Part shown: positions 24,232 through 33,304 of the stretch, piece after piece
How positions within the stretch are numbered: position 1 is the stretch's first letter
Layout: every line of letters begins with the position of its first letter
Assembly: GCF_009909195.1 (NCBI RefSeq)
Contig: NZ_JAAAMU010000011.1
Coordinates: 64,501-128,500 of the forward strand
DNA from: Paenibacillus sacheonensis
GTDB taxonomy: Bacteria; Bacillota; Bacilli; Paenibacillales; Paenibacillaceae
DNA length: 64,000 bases
Reading direction: 5' to 3'
Made by a program: the position numbers and the translations under genes
Notes under the pieces: generated by a model
The model's input: the letters and a program-made list of their open reading frames with translations, nothing else
What the model was told of the DNA's origin: nothing
The model's database searches: none

Positions 24232-25704
24232 GTGAAGCTTACGGAAACGCTGCATAACCGCAATAAACTGCTCGTTTATATTATTTGGGCGATGCTCGGG
24301 CTCGGCTTGGTCGTCGATTCCCTGACAACGGCCCCGATGTCTTCGATCATCACGCTGCTTATCGTCGGCGGCCTCTCCTGCGCGACCGCGACGCTGCTGA
24401 CCTTCAAGCGCTGGCTGCCGAACTACATCATGTACTTCATCTCCGGCATCGTGACGGTGCTGACCTTGCTCCTAATCATGACGGGTCCGATCTGGTCCAC
24501 GTACCTGCTCGTATTCGTCAATCTCGTAATCATGACCTTGTACAGCAACTCGCGCTCCATCGCATTCTCCGGAATCTCGGGCGCCGTCTTAACGGTCTGC
24601 TTGTTCCAGACCGATTACGCTGCCGATCTGTTCCCCGATCAAGACGTCTTCTCCGTTATGATGTATTTCGTCCTGATTGCCGTGCCGCTCTTCGCGTCCG
24701 CGAAGTTCAGCGAGCGGCTGCAATCGGAGGTGTTCGCGCAGAGCGACAGCGCCATCGAGGAGAAAAACCGCTCGCAAGCCATCGTCGGCCGCATAACCGG
24801 TTCACTCGACACGCTGCACGCGTTCAGCACCAATCTCAAGACGAACATCGCCTCGACGAGCGCGATTTCAAGCGAAGTCTCCTCTTCGTTCGGCGAAATC
24901 ACGGGCAGCATCGAGACGCAAACGTCCAACGTCACGGACATCAGCTCTTCGATGCAGCTGTCCCGTCAAGCCGTCGCATCGCTAGCCGAGCTGTCGACGG
25001 AGATGCGCTCGCTATCCGTCAGCTCGGCGGAGCTGTCGCTCGAAGGCAGCGGCAAAGCCGAAGCGCTGGAGCGCCGGATGCTTCAGGCCGACGAGACGAT
25101 TCGCGCCTCAGCGGCCTTGATGGACGAGCTGCGCGAGCAGACGGCGGCCATCGGCGATATCGTGGCGGCGATCAAGCATATCTCGACGCAGACCAACCTG
25201 CTTGCCCTGAATGCGGCCATCGAGGCGGCGCGCGCCGGCGAGCACGGCAAAGGCTTCGGCGTCGTGTCGCGCGAAATCCGCAATCTCGCGGAATCGTCCC
25301 GCCAATCGACCGAGGAGATCGAGTCGATCCTCGAAATGATCCGCCTGAAGACAAGCGAAGCCGCGGAGAAGGTCGATCAGGGCCGGACGGCAATCGTCGA
25401 GAGCAGCTTAGCCGCCAAAGGAGTCGCGGAAGCCATGCACGCGATCGCCGGCAACTCCGGAGAGGTCGAGCGCCAGTCGGAAGAAGTGGCAAGCTCTGCG
25501 GGCGACCTTCATCTCCGCTATGCCGGCATGACCGATCAGGTCGTGACCATCGCCGGTCTGACCGAGCAAAACATGGCCGCCATTCAGGAAATCGCCGCCA
25601 GCATGAGCACGCAGGACGCACGCATCGGCGACGTCATGAACAGCTTCCTGCAGCTGGATCAGTTGGCGGCAGAACTCAGCCGCATGGCCGGGAAGGACGA
25701 TTAA
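24232..25704 (+). CDS. Methyl-accepting chemotaxis protein with polytopic membrane domain
   Basis: About 490 residues. Residues 1-165 contain six hydrophobic segments with no large extracellular loop, then a cytoplasmic signalling domain of the MCP type; the conserved hairpin tip is [25 protein letters not shown]-like and is clearly present around 330-355. No HAMP domain is evident. The GTG at 24232 follows a purine-rich AGAGAGAG; an ATG eight codons earlier is an alternative. A receptor of this layout probably senses a membrane or cytosolic cue and signals through CheA. Confidence 0.88.
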   Translation: MKLTETLHNRNKLLVYIIWAMLGLGLVVDSLTTAPMSSIITLLIVGGLSCATATLLTFKRWLPNYIMYFISGIVTVLTLLLIMTGPIWSTYLLVFVNLVIMTLYSNSRSIAFSGISGAVLTVCLFQTDYAADLFPDQDVFSVMMYFVLIAVPLFASAKFSERLQSEVFAQSDSAIEEKNRSQAIVGRITGSLDTLHAFSTNLKTNIASTSAISSEVSSSFGEITGSIETQTSNVTDISSSMQLSRQAVASLAELSTEMRSLSVSSAELSLEGSGKAEALERRMLQADETIRASAALMDELREQTAAIGDIVAAIKHISTQTNLLALNAAIEAARAGEHGKGFGVVSREIRNLAESSRQSTEEIESILEMIRLKTSEAAEKVDQGRTAIVESSLAAKGVAEAMHAIAGNSGEVERQSEEVASSAGDLHLRYAGMTDQVVTIAGLTEQNMAAIQEIAASMSTQDARIGDVMNSFLQLDQLAAELSRMAGKDD

Positions 25705-25792
25705 TCCGCGCCAGTAATGAAACCGCTGCATGTGAAGGCGTTCAGCACCCACCGGAAGTTACCGAACGTTCAACGTAAATTCGGGCTGACGC

Positions 25793-25977
25793 CTAACGGT
25801 TGCCAGCGGTGCTATTCCTCAAAAAATACAGCTGTATAAACGCTAACGGTTATGGGTAACGTTATTTGGCGCATAGGAGCTGCTTAGCACGGAAAAGTCT
25901 CTCCATAAGCCTCCTGACAACCGTTAGCGATTTAAAATGGCCATTTTGAACGGAATAGCCCTCCGTACAACCGTTAG
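25793..25977. repeat. Symmetric array of four CTAACGGTT boxes
   Basis: CTAACGGTT occurs at 25793 and 25843 (50 bases apart) and inverted, as AACCGTTAG, at 25919 and 25969 (also 50 apart). The array is mirror-symmetric about position 25885, where TGCTTAGCA lies. The 50-base units are related beyond the boxes (GCTATTCC, TCAAAA in common) and contain different perfect palindromes at matching places: ATACAGCTGTAT at 25826-25837 and AAAATGGCCATTTT at 25934-25947. No coding capacity. Confidence 0.75.
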
Positions 25978-26111
25978 AAAAATGTCACTCGTTTGATTTC
26001 CGCAAGCATGACGAAAATGGGCGGCACCGGCAAACAGCGGCCCAATAGCGTTTCGCAATTTTGATTTTCTCGACATTCTGACGGTTGGACTACAACGGCA
26101 TTTACAATAAA

Positions 26112-26167
26112 GAAATGAGGCACGGAGCCCCCCACATGAGGGGACCCCCGGCCTCATTTCATTTTTT
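26112..26167 (+). terminator. Strong hairpin with T-run
   Basis: GAAATGAGGC and GCCTCATTTC (ten bases, perfect) flank an inner CCCC/GGGG stem and are followed by ATTTTTT. It is over 400 bases beyond the chemoreceptor stop, so it may terminate that transcript or an RNA from the repeat array. Confidence 0.75.
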
Positions 26168-26335
26168 ATTTCATTTATACTTACATTCATTTATTCATTC
26201 ATGCGTTTATCATTCATTTTATCATTCATGCATGCATTTATTCATTCATTTATCATTCATCTTCTCATTCATGCATTTTATCATTCATGCATGTATCATT
26301 TATGTTCATTCATTTATTCATTCATGCATGTATTC
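26168..26335. repeat. Low-complexity ATTC/ATGC tract
   Basis: About 170 bases built almost wholly of CATT, CATTC and CATGCAT words (for example TTCATTCATTTATTCATTCA), markedly AT-rich against GC-rich surroundings. Units are irregular, unlike a clean microsatellite. It lies between the preceding terminator and the 3' end of the glycosyltransferase gene. Open frames through it give only F/I/H/S-rich peptides. Confidence 0.75.
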
Positions 26336-26361
26336 AAAGCAATGCGCGCGGGTCCGCCCGA

Positions 26362-27576
26362 CTACGACCGGACGTTCTCCCGGGCCGACTCTCTCGCGAG
26401 CCGGCGGCGAGCCGTACGGGTTGCCGGGAGCGCGCATATCCGTCCGATATATTGATCGAACCCCGCCGCAAGCACCTCATGCTGAAATTCCGTCTTGGCC
26501 CGCTTGTATCCGTCGCGGACGAGTCGATTCCGAAGGGCGGCATCGCTCGCGAGCCGAACGACGCTGCCCGCGATTTCCTCCAGCGATTCCGGGTCCACCA
26601 GCAGTCCAGTCACGCCGTCCTGCACGGCCTCCGAAGCGCCTCCCGAGCGTCCGGCAATGACCGGCAAGCCCGCGGACGCGGCTTCCAAGTAGACGATCCC
26701 GAACCCTTCCGCGTCCCCGCTCTCCAACTCCCGGCTCACCATGATGAATTGGTCCGCGAGATTGTAGTAATCGTTCACCTGCTCGCTTCCGCTCACGCTG
26801 CCGACGAACAATACCACGTCCATGACGCCTGTCTTCCGGGCAAGCAGCTCCAGCCGTTCCCGGTCCGGACCGTCGCCGACGATCACGTAGACGGCATGCG
26901 GGATTTGCTTCAGTATCGCCGGCATCGCTTGAATGACACGGTCATGGCCTTTGCGGGTCACCAGCCGGCCGACCGACAAAATCATGTATTTGCCCTCCAG
27001 CCCATGCTGCCGGATCAGGTCCTTATTAGCCGGACGCCTGTCGTAGATGCGCTCAACGCCCGGATTGACGATGCCGATCCGCCGCGAATCCACGCCGTAG
27101 TCTTCCACCAGCTTCTTCGTGAACTGGCTGTTGGTCAGCACGCCGTCGGCTTTGCGAAGGATCAGCTTCACGACCGCGTTCAGCCCGATGTACCGGCGAA
27201 ACATCAGCATATCCATCCCGTGCGTCGAGATGACGTAGCGCCGTCCGCCGAACAGCCGAAATAACAGCCCGATAAATCCGATCAGCACGTAGCCGTATAT
27301 CGTCACGTCCGGCTCCTCGCCGCGCATCGTTCTGCGCACCTGTCCCAGCAATCGCCCCCAGCTGGAGGGATCCGCCCGTTCCTCCCGCATGAAAGCGCCT
27401 CTGGTGATCCGAAACGGCAGTCTTCTGTCGAACTCGCCGCTGCCGGGATATTCAGGCGCAATCACGGTCATGTCATGCTTGCTGTGCACCGACAAGTTAT
27501 AGTAGTAGTTCTGCATGCCGCCGACTCCCGGCGGAAACACGCCTGTCACGAGAACGATTTTTCTACGCTTCGTCAT
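26362..27576 (-). CDS. Glycosyltransferase family 4 protein
   Basis: A 404-residue GT-B retaining glycosyltransferase. It opens IVLVTGVFPPGVGGMQNYYY with the glycine-rich acceptor loop; the C-terminal domain has MILSVGRLVTRKGHDRVIQA (donor phosphate-binding Arg/Lys) and EGFGIVYLEAASAGLPVIAG, the E-x7-E motif. Substrate unknown. Its start overlaps the upstream membrane-protein gene by 14 bases, so the two are translationally coupled, suggesting assembly and movement of a glycolipid or exopolysaccharide. Confidence 0.92.
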   Translation of the reverse strand: MTKRRKIVLVTGVFPPGVGGMQNYYYNLSVHSKHDMTVIAPEYPGSGEFDRRLPFRITRGAFMREERADPSSWGRLLGQVRRTMRGEEPDVTIYGYVLIGFIGLLFRLFGGRRYVISTHGMDMLMFRRYIGLNAVVKLILRKADGVLTNSQFTKKLVEDYGVDSRRIGIVNPGVERIYDRRPANKDLIRQHGLEGKYMILSVGRLVTRKGHDRVIQAMPAILKQIPHAVYVIVGDGPDRERLELLARKTGVMDVVLFVGSVSGSEQVNDYYNLADQFIMVSRELESGDAEGFGIVYLEAASAGLPVIAGRSGGASEAVQDGVTGLLVDPESLEEIAGSVVRLASDAALRNRLVRDGYKRAKTEFQHEVLAAGFDQYIGRICALPATRTARRRLARESARENVRS

Positions 27577-28591
27577 AGGTTCTACCCCTTCTCGTCAAAT
27601 AGGCGGCCGCTCGGACCGCAGCCCAGAACATCACTTCCGCCATCATGTTCCACAACCTGGCGATGACGGATATGTACAGCGCCGTTTCCGCGCCGAGCCG
27701 CAGCGACAGAAAATAAACGAGCAGCCCTTCGCGGACGCCGAGCCCGCCCGGCAGCGGACTGAACAGTCCGACCAGCCAAGACGTCGCAAAGGTTCCCGCG
27801 GCATAAAACAACCCGACATGGCCCCGGCCGAAGCTGTTCGTCAGCATCCAGAAGGCGATGCCCATGAACATATGGCTGCCGATAAAGCAGGCCAAGCTGC
27901 CAAAAAAACGATTGCGGGTCAATCCTGCCTCCGATCCGGCCACGGCAGCCTCGGCGCCGATCTCCTGCCCCAATGCCGCCGTCAGCCGGCCGAGCACGCG
28001 CCGCAGCGTCTTCCAGCGCGAAGCGCGAACGAACAGCCAGCGTATCCAGGCTGTAGTCCGGTCATAAAAGACGTATGCGGCGGCGAACACCGCGAGAACG
28101 GCGATAATATAAACCGCCGGCGCAATATCCAGGCTGACCAGCAGCACGACCGCATAGCAGAGCGCCGCGGAGACGAGCAAAATATTCTCATAGACGATGG
28201 CGGCAAGCTGCGCGTCCAGCGCGATCCCGGCCCGCGTCGTCAGCATGACGCGTCCGGCAAAATTCCAGAAGCCGCCGGGTATGTACTTGGCGAACTGCGA
28301 GTCGCTGAAGATCCGCAGGCCGGCGAGCAAACCCAGACGCGCGCCTGAACGCAGCCCCCCGACGCCTTCGTTGGAGGCATTGACGATCATCACCCAGATC
28401 GCCGCCTGCAGCATGAGGAAGAAAGCGAATACGACCATGGACGTATAAAATTGCACGTTGGCTTCTACGAGGAAGGTCTCGATATCCGCCAGCTTGAGCG
28501 GAACATTGGCCGCAATGAAGTAGACGATCAGTCCCACCAGCGCGACCTTAATCGCCGTCGGCATCCATCTTCGAAGCATCGCTATCCTCAT
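27563..28591 (-). CDS. Lysylphosphatidylglycerol synthase-type transmembrane (flippase-like) protein
   Basis: A 342-residue polytopic protein (about eight helices) of the MprF-type/UPF0104 transmembrane family. Signature segments are FSDSQFAKYIPGGFWNFAGR and LFSPLPGGLGVREGLLVYFL. It lacks the MprF aminoacyl-transferase domain, so it is not itself an LPG synthase. Stand-alone members are often next to glycosyltransferases, as here, and are thought to flip or scaffold lipid-linked products. GGGAGGGG precedes the ATG. Confidence 0.88.
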   Translation of the reverse strand: MRIAMLRRWMPTAIKVALVGLIVYFIAANVPLKLADIETFLVEANVQFYTSMVVFAFFLMLQAAIWVMIVNASNEGVGGLRSGARLGLLAGLRIFSDSQFAKYIPGGFWNFAGRVMLTTRAGIALDAQLAAIVYENILLVSAALCYAVVLLVSLDIAPAVYIIAVLAVFAAAYVFYDRTTAWIRWLFVRASRWKTLRRVLGRLTAALGQEIGAEAAVAGSEAGLTRNRFFGSLACFIGSHMFMGIAFWMLTNSFGRGHVGLFYAAGTFATSWLVGLFSPLPGGLGVREGLLVYFLSLRLGAETALYISVIARLWNMMAEVMFWAAVRAAAYLTRRGRTYDEA

Positions 28592-28763
28592 CGTATCCCC
28601 TCCCGGTTCGGCGCGGCTATCGCTCCATTATAAATTGGAACTGTTTACTTAGTGTTACCCGGGAATGAGGATTTGAATAAAACTTCCAGCAAATTGAAGG
28701 GCAGTCGGGGCAAGAAGACGAACCTTATGCCGCATAATGCCGAAAACAGGCGGAAACGCGCGA

Positions 28764-28805
28764 AAAACCGGAAGCGAGCCCTCCTCAGGGCCCGTTTCCG
28801 GTTTT
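28764..28805 (-). terminator. Intrinsic terminator of the nine-gene operon
   Basis: AAAACCGGAA and TTTCCGGTTTT arms around a GC-rich inner stem. Read leftward it ends in TTTTT and begins three bases after the amidohydrolase stop codon. Confidence 0.85.
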
Positions 28806-28807
28806 AT

Positions 28808-29674
28808 TCAGACCTGCCAGCGTCTATCGGCAAGATCGGGCAATCCCAGCAAACCGGGCGTATCCCGATGGAGAATGGCTTCGATCTCTTCTTCCGGCAC
28901 GCGCGGCAGCTTCGTCCCTGCCAGAATACCATTGATCGCTCGCGCCCCGTCGATCGTCTGCTGCGGCGTGAAGAACGGGAAGTCGGAGCCGAACAGCACT
29001 TTATGCGACACCCGGTACTCGGTTACGTTCATCATGGCGTTGTAGAACTGCCACGGCCGCGGAACGAGCGCGGAGAGATCGGCGTAAACGTTCGGATTCT
29101 TGCGAATGAGCGACACGCACTCCGCATGCCAGGGGTGACCGAGATGCGCGACGATCATCTTTAAGGACGGAAACGTGCGGGCAATCGGATCCAACAGCTC
29201 CGGACGTGACGCATCCAGAAATCCCTGCGATACGAAAGACGTGCCCTGATGCCATAGGATCGGGACGCCGAGCTCATCGGCTTTGGCATACAGGCGGAAG
29301 TACGCGTTGTCATTCGGATAGAAATTCTGGTAGATCGGCGCGAGCTTCAGCCCGACAAGTCCGTATTCCTTGACGGCGAATTCCAGCTGCTCCGGCGCAT
29401 CCGGCGCATGCGGATCGACGCTGGCGAATCCGAACAAGTTGCCGCGATGGCCCTGCACGTAAGTCGCGACGTATTCGTTCGGCACGACGACGCCGGTCGC
29501 CGGACAGTTGAAAGCCAGCACGATCGCTCCGGCAGCGTGCCGGTAGACATTCCAATGATCCTCCGGCGTCGTTTGCAGCTCGTACCCGTCTCCCCATGCT
29601 TTCTTCGCATCGGACAGGAAGCTGCCCCCGACATGCCCCGGTCCGAACAGATGCGTATGCCCGTCGAAAATCAT
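28808..29674 (-). CDS. Amidohydrolase-2 family hydrolase (candidate lactonase)
   Basis: A 288-residue TIM-barrel metal hydrolase. Metal ligands are visible as DGHTHLF (His6, His8), ILWHQGTSF, VAHLGHPWH and FGSDFPFF. The family includes lactonases for sugar lactones and muconolactones as well as ACMSD-type decarboxylases. Last gene of the long operon, with an ATGA overlap to the dehydratase gene. Next to a sugar-type dehydrogenase and an enolase-superfamily dehydratase, hydrolysis of an aldonolactone is the best inference. Confidence 0.82.
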   Translation of the reverse strand: MIFDGHTHLFGPGHVGGSFLSDAKKAWGDGYELQTTPEDHWNVYRHAAGAIVLAFNCPATGVVVPNEYVATYVQGHRGNLFGFASVDPHAPDAPEQLEFAVKEYGLVGLKLAPIYQNFYPNDNAYFRLYAKADELGVPILWHQGTSFVSQGFLDASRPELLDPIARTFPSLKMIVAHLGHPWHAECVSLIRKNPNVYADLSALVPRPWQFYNAMMNVTEYRVSHKVLFGSDFPFFTPQQTIDGARAINGILAGTKLPRVPEEEIEAILHRDTPGLLGLPDLADRRWQV

Positions 29675-30828
29675 ACCGTCACCGCCAATGCGTCGACCGA
29701 ATATTTGCGCACGGCCGCTTCGTCCAAAGCGACGCCGAGCCCCGGCCCCGAAGGCACCGCGACATAGCCGTCGGCGTCCAGTCGCAGCGGCTCGAGCACG
29801 AGGTCCCGGCTAAGCGGCGTATCGTTCGTGCAGAATTCCTGGAACAGCGGATGCTTCTGATAGGCGTTCAAGTGCAGCGAAGCGGCGGTGAGCACATCGG
29901 ACGTCCATGCGTGCGGGATGATCAATTTGCCCGCCTGCTCCGCCATCGTCACCAGCTTGCGCGTCTCCGTCAGCCCGCCTGCTCGGGAGACGTCCGGTTG
30001 AATAATGTCGATATCGGCCTCCGCGATCAGCTGCTTGTATTCGTACAAACCGCCCAGCTGCTCCCCGCAAGCGATGCGCGCGTTCACGGCGTTCGACAGC
30101 TTCCGGTAGCCTTCCAGATTGTCCGAATGCAGCGGCTCCTCGACGAAGAAGACGCCGTACTGCTCGAGCTCCTTCACGAGCTGGATGGCCAGCTTCACGT
30201 CCGGCGTCCACATGCCGTCGACCATGATATCCATATCGTTACCCGCTTCCTTCCGCGCCGCGGCGACGAGCGGCACGACCCGGCGAGGATCTTCGGTCAC
30301 CACGCCCCAGCCGAATTTCATCGCACGGTAGCCGAGCGAGCGGTACTTCCGGACGGCCTCCTTCATCGCTTCCGGCGTGCGCCGGAACAGCGTGCTGGCG
30401 TAAGCCTTGATCCGCTCGTGGTTGCGCGCGCCCAGCATGACGCTCACCGGCTGGCCGGCGGCCTTGCCGATGATGTCCCAGATCGCGATGTCGATTGCGC
30501 TCATCGCATGAATCGCCGCTCCCCGCCGGCCTTGATAGAATGCGGACTGGTACATGTTCGCCCAGATCTTGTCGTATTCGAACGGGTTCTCCCCGATAAC
30601 CGCGTACTTCAGTCCCTCGGAGAACGCCTTCAAATAACGGGGCGCATCGATAAGCGCCTTCATGACATGCGGATGCGAATCGCAGTCCGCGATGCCGACG
30701 ATGCCTTCATCCGTGCGCACCCGCACGAGCAGAGCATACTTCGGCCCGCGCGAGTCGGAAGCGTCGTCTGCCATGCCGTACTCGTATGGACTTTCCAGGA
30801 TGTCGAGCTCGATGGCGGTGATTTTCAT
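29671..30828 (-). CDS. Mandelate racemase/enolase superfamily protein (candidate sugar-acid dehydratase)
   Basis: A 385-residue enzyme with capping domain and barrel. Metal ligands are Asp204 (VDGMW), Glu230/231 (VEEPL) and Glu256 (CGEQLGG); general base/acid candidates are Lys171 (MKFGWG) and the Asp279/His306 pair (IQPDVSRAGG, IIPHAW). This set marks the mandelate racemase subgroup, which includes galactonate, fuconate and tartrate dehydratases. ATGAs link it to genes on both sides. GGGAGGAG precedes the ATG at 30828, so longer upstream frames are rejected. Confidence 0.88.
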   Translation of the reverse strand: MKITAIELDILESPYEYGMADDASDSRGPKYALLVRVRTDEGIVGIADCDSHPHVMKALIDAPRYLKAFSEGLKYAVIGENPFEYDKIWANMYQSAFYQGRRGAAIHAMSAIDIAIWDIIGKAAGQPVSVMLGARNHERIKAYASTLFRRTPEAMKEAVRKYRSLGYRAMKFGWGVVTEDPRRVVPLVAAARKEAGNDMDIMVDGMWTPDVKLAIQLVKELEQYGVFFVEEPLHSDNLEGYRKLSNAVNARIACGEQLGGLYEYKQLIAEADIDIIQPDVSRAGGLTETRKLVTMAEQAGKLIIPHAWTSDVLTAASLHLNAYQKHPLFQEFCTNDTPLSRDLVLEPLRLDADGYVAVPSGPGLGVALDEAAVRKYSVDALAVTV

Positions 30829-31580
30829 TGCGCTCCTCCCCTCTCCATCTTGTAGTCGAAGGTCGAAGTCCCGGCACTCTCCGGCAGCAGCCTTCGGGAT
30901 AAGCCCCTGTACCAGGCTTCTACTTTCGTGAATCCCTCCGCGTATCGGCTGCCGGCCTGATAGCCGCGGAATTTGCCCATCGTCTCCACGACGTCGAGCA
31001 GGTCGACGTCCATGAGCTGGCGGAAGATCCGAAGCTGGCTGGCATGCTTGGCGAGCGCGGCCTTCTTCGCGTCGATCGTCTCCGTAATATCCACGAACTC
31101 CGTCGGCTGGAAACCGATGCCCCCGACATTGTCCATGAAGTAGAGCGTCACCTGCCGGGAAGTCGCCGGATGCGCCGTCTTCAAGCTCCCGACCCCCGCC
31201 AGCGGCAGCGCATCCCAGACGAGCTGATGCGTATAGCGGTGATCCGGATGATAATCGTTCGGCCCATGCGTCATAACAAGGTCCGGATCGACGGACCGGA
31301 TCATATCGACGAACGCCATACGGTTCGCAAGCGTGTTTTCCAGCTTCTCGTCCGGGTAGCCCATCCAGATGGGAGCAGCCCCGATCACGAAGCACGCTTC
31401 CTTGAACTCCGCCTCCCGCACCAAGGCCAGCTCCGCCGGCGGCACGTCGAAGTTGCCCATGTCGCCGTTCGTCGCGACGGCCATGAAGACATCGTGACCT
31501 TGCTTCTTATACAGCGCCAGCGTTCCCGCGCATTGCAGTTCGATATCGTCGGGATGCGCGCCGATCGCCAGGATCCTCAT
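30825..31580 (-). CDS. PIG-L/LmbE-family deacetylase
   Basis: A 251-residue zinc N-deacetylase-like protein: GAHPDDIELQCAGTL (zinc ligands His9, Asp12) and HPDHRYTH (His114). Relatives remove acetyl from GlcNAc-type sugars (BshB, MshB, GlcNAc-PI deacetylase). Embedded by ATGA overlaps between a sugar-type dehydrogenase and a dehydratase, it may deacetylate the imported substrate, which would be an N-acetylated sugar or sugar acid (inference). Confidence 0.9.
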   Translation of the reverse strand: MRILAIGAHPDDIELQCAGTLALYKKQGHDVFMAVATNGDMGNFDVPPAELALVREAEFKEACFVIGAAPIWMGYPDEKLENTLANRMAFVDMIRSVDPDLVMTHGPNDYHPDHRYTHQLVWDALPLAGVGSLKTAHPATSRQVTLYFMDNVGGIGFQPTEFVDITETIDAKKAALAKHASQLRIFRQLMDVDLLDVVETMGKFRGYQAGSRYAEGFTKVEAWYRGLSRRLLPESAGTSTFDYKMERGGAQ

Positions 31581-32608
31581 GTTCCGTCCGCCCCCTCTTC
31601 GATCAGCATCGCCTTGACGACCTGCCGCTTACGCCCCGTCAATTCATTCAAGAACGCGGCCCCGGCACCGAACGGCACCCTGTCGGACACGATTGCGCCC
31701 ACGTCGACCCGGCCGCTCTCCACGAGCCGGATGCCCCGGTCCCAGAGCAGAGGGGCAGAGATGCAGGTCACGACGCCGAGATCCTTGGCGACGATCCGAT
31801 CCGAAGGAATGGACGGCGCGTCGGAACCGTTCAGCCCGTACAGCACGATCGTGCCGCCCGGCGCGACGCGCTCCAGGCAGGAGCGGACGGCATCGACGCT
31901 GCCCGAAGCCTCCACGACGACATCGAATACGGCACCTGCGCCGTATTGCGACTCGCCCCCCAAGCTCAGATGCACGGCCTCGTCGGCGCCGAGCCGAAGC
32001 CCGAGCGCCAGCGTCTCCTCCCGCTTATCGAACAGCGTTACGGATGCCGCGCCATATACATGGGCAAGCTGCGCGAACAATTGCCCGGCGGGTCCTCCCC
32101 CGAATACGGCGACGCGGGCGCCGGCGATGTTTCTCGCCCGGTCAATAGCGCCGAGCGTGCAATTGAGCGGCTCCATCATCGCGCCCTCCTCGTACGACAG
32201 CGCATCCGGCAGCCGGTACAGATTGCCGGGCTTTACGGCGACGTATGCGCCGTAACCGCCGCTTCCGGTCGTCGTGCCGATCTCCCCGCCGTCCGGGCAC
32301 AAGTATTTGCGGCCGGACAAGCAGCTGCGGCAGCTCCCGCAGCCGATGACCGGATCGACGACGACCCTGTCGCCCGCTTGCCAACCGACGACCCGCGAGC
32401 CGACCCGCTCGATGGAACCCGCTATTTCATGGCCGAGCACCCAAGGCGGCTTCGCAAAATCCAGCCGGCCGGACACCATGTGCAGATCCGTCGAGCAGAT
32501 GCCCGCCGCGCGTACGCGAACGAGCGCTTCATCCTCCGCGGGAGCGGGAGCCGGCCAATCCGCTACTTCTTCCAGCCTTCCGTCCGGCTGCCAGACGATC
32601 GCCCGCAT
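31577..32608 (-). CDS. Zinc-dependent medium-chain alcohol dehydrogenase (sugar dehydrogenase type)
   Basis: A 343-residue MDR enzyme. Catalytic zinc ligands Cys38 and His60-Glu61 (GICSTDLH, LGHE), structural zinc Cys90, 93, 96 and 104 (CGSCRSCLSGRKYLC), Glu146, and the NAD loop VFGGGPAG at 168-175 are all present. The subgroup covers sorbitol, threonine and galactitol dehydrogenases. It abuts the RraA stop codon without a gap and overlaps the deacetylase gene by four bases. Likely oxidises the operon's sugar substrate. Confidence 0.9.
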   Translation of the reverse strand: MRAIVWQPDGRLEEVADWPAPAPAEDEALVRVRAAGICSTDLHMVSGRLDFAKPPWVLGHEIAGSIERVGSRVVGWQAGDRVVVDPVIGCGSCRSCLSGRKYLCPDGGEIGTTTGSGGYGAYVAVKPGNLYRLPDALSYEEGAMMEPLNCTLGAIDRARNIAGARVAVFGGGPAGQLFAQLAHVYGAASVTLFDKREETLALGLRLGADEAVHLSLGGESQYGAGAVFDVVVEASGSVDAVRSCLERVAPGGTIVLYGLNGSDAPSIPSDRIVAKDLGVVTCISAPLLWDRGIRLVESGRVDVGAIVSDRVPFGAGAAFLNELTGRKRQVVKAMLIEEGADGT

Positions 32609-33277
32609 CTACAGTACCCCGTACTTCTCGTACACGTCCCGCAGCAGCTTGCCTTCGAGCAGCTCGCGGCGCGTATGGTGCTCGCTGTTCGCCTTTTTCG
32701 AAGCAAGGGCGATCGTCTCCACGAGCACCGCCTGCGGGATAACGACCACGCCGTCCCTGTCGGCGAAGACGACGTCGCCCGGATGTACGAGCACGCCGCC
32801 CGCCTCGACCGGGCAATCGTAGTCAATCACGAGGCCTCGGCCCCGGGAATCCACCGGCTTGTAACCGGCGCAGTGGAGCGGAAATCCGAGCTCGACGATC
32901 TTCGCCGTGTCCCGCACGAGGCCGTCGATGATCGCGCCTCTCGCGCCTCGCATCTTGGAAGCCGTGGAGAGCAGCTCCCCCCACATGCCGTTGCGAACCG
33001 ACTGGTTCGTCGCCGCGACGACGACTTCGTCCGGCAGGATGCTGTCGATCGACGCGATTTCCTTGACGTAAGGATTGTCTTGAATATGGTACACGTCCAC
33101 CGATAGAATCGTTTTGGCCCGGCCTGCCAGGCTTGCGTTCCCTTCTTCAAGCGGCCGGATGCGTTCGTTCATCGCTTGGCTGCGGTAGCCCAACTCATCC
33201 AGGCTGTCGCAAATCACGGCCGAATACAGCTCCCGCTGCATCCAGTCGAACAACGTCTTGTCATCTCGTGCTTCCAT
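32609..33277 (-). CDS. RraA/HMG-aldolase family protein
   Basis: A 222-residue member of the RraA fold. The family's G-x20-R-D motif is seen from GELLSTASK at about 100 to VRDTAKIV with Arg122-Asp123, and GDVVFADRDGVVVIP is the usual second signature. Catalytic members are class II pyruvate aldolases (4-hydroxy-4-methyl-2-oxoglutarate aldolase) or oxaloacetate decarboxylases; others bind RNase E. In this operon an aldolase acting on a 2-keto-3-deoxy acid fits. CAAGGAGG precedes the ATG. Confidence 0.85.
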   Translation of the reverse strand: MEARDDKTLFDWMQRELYSAVICDSLDELGYRSQAMNERIRPLEEGNASLAGRAKTILSVDVYHIQDNPYVKEIASIDSILPDEVVVAATNQSVRNGMWGELLSTASKMRGARGAIIDGLVRDTAKIVELGFPLHCAGYKPVDSRGRGLVIDYDCPVEAGGVLVHPGDVVFADRDGVVVIPQAVLVETIALASKKANSEHHTRRELLEGKLLRDVYEKYGVL

Positions 33278-33304
33278 CTGTCCTGCCTCCTTGGTTGGTC
33301 ACGG

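Noticed and set aside
25793-25977. Possible CRISPR array (regular 50-base spacing)
   Set aside because: Boxes are only 9 bases, two are inverted, and the intervals are related to each other instead of unique spacers.
26201-26455. Open frames through the CATTC tract giving F/I/H/S-rich peptides
   Set aside because: Product of low-complexity DNA; no start context, and part overlaps the real glycosyltransferase gene on the other strand.
29671-31395. Single 574-residue enolase-type protein with a long N-terminal extension
   Set aside because: The extension is the out-of-frame reading of the deacetylase gene; a ribosome site and ATG at 30828 define the real start.
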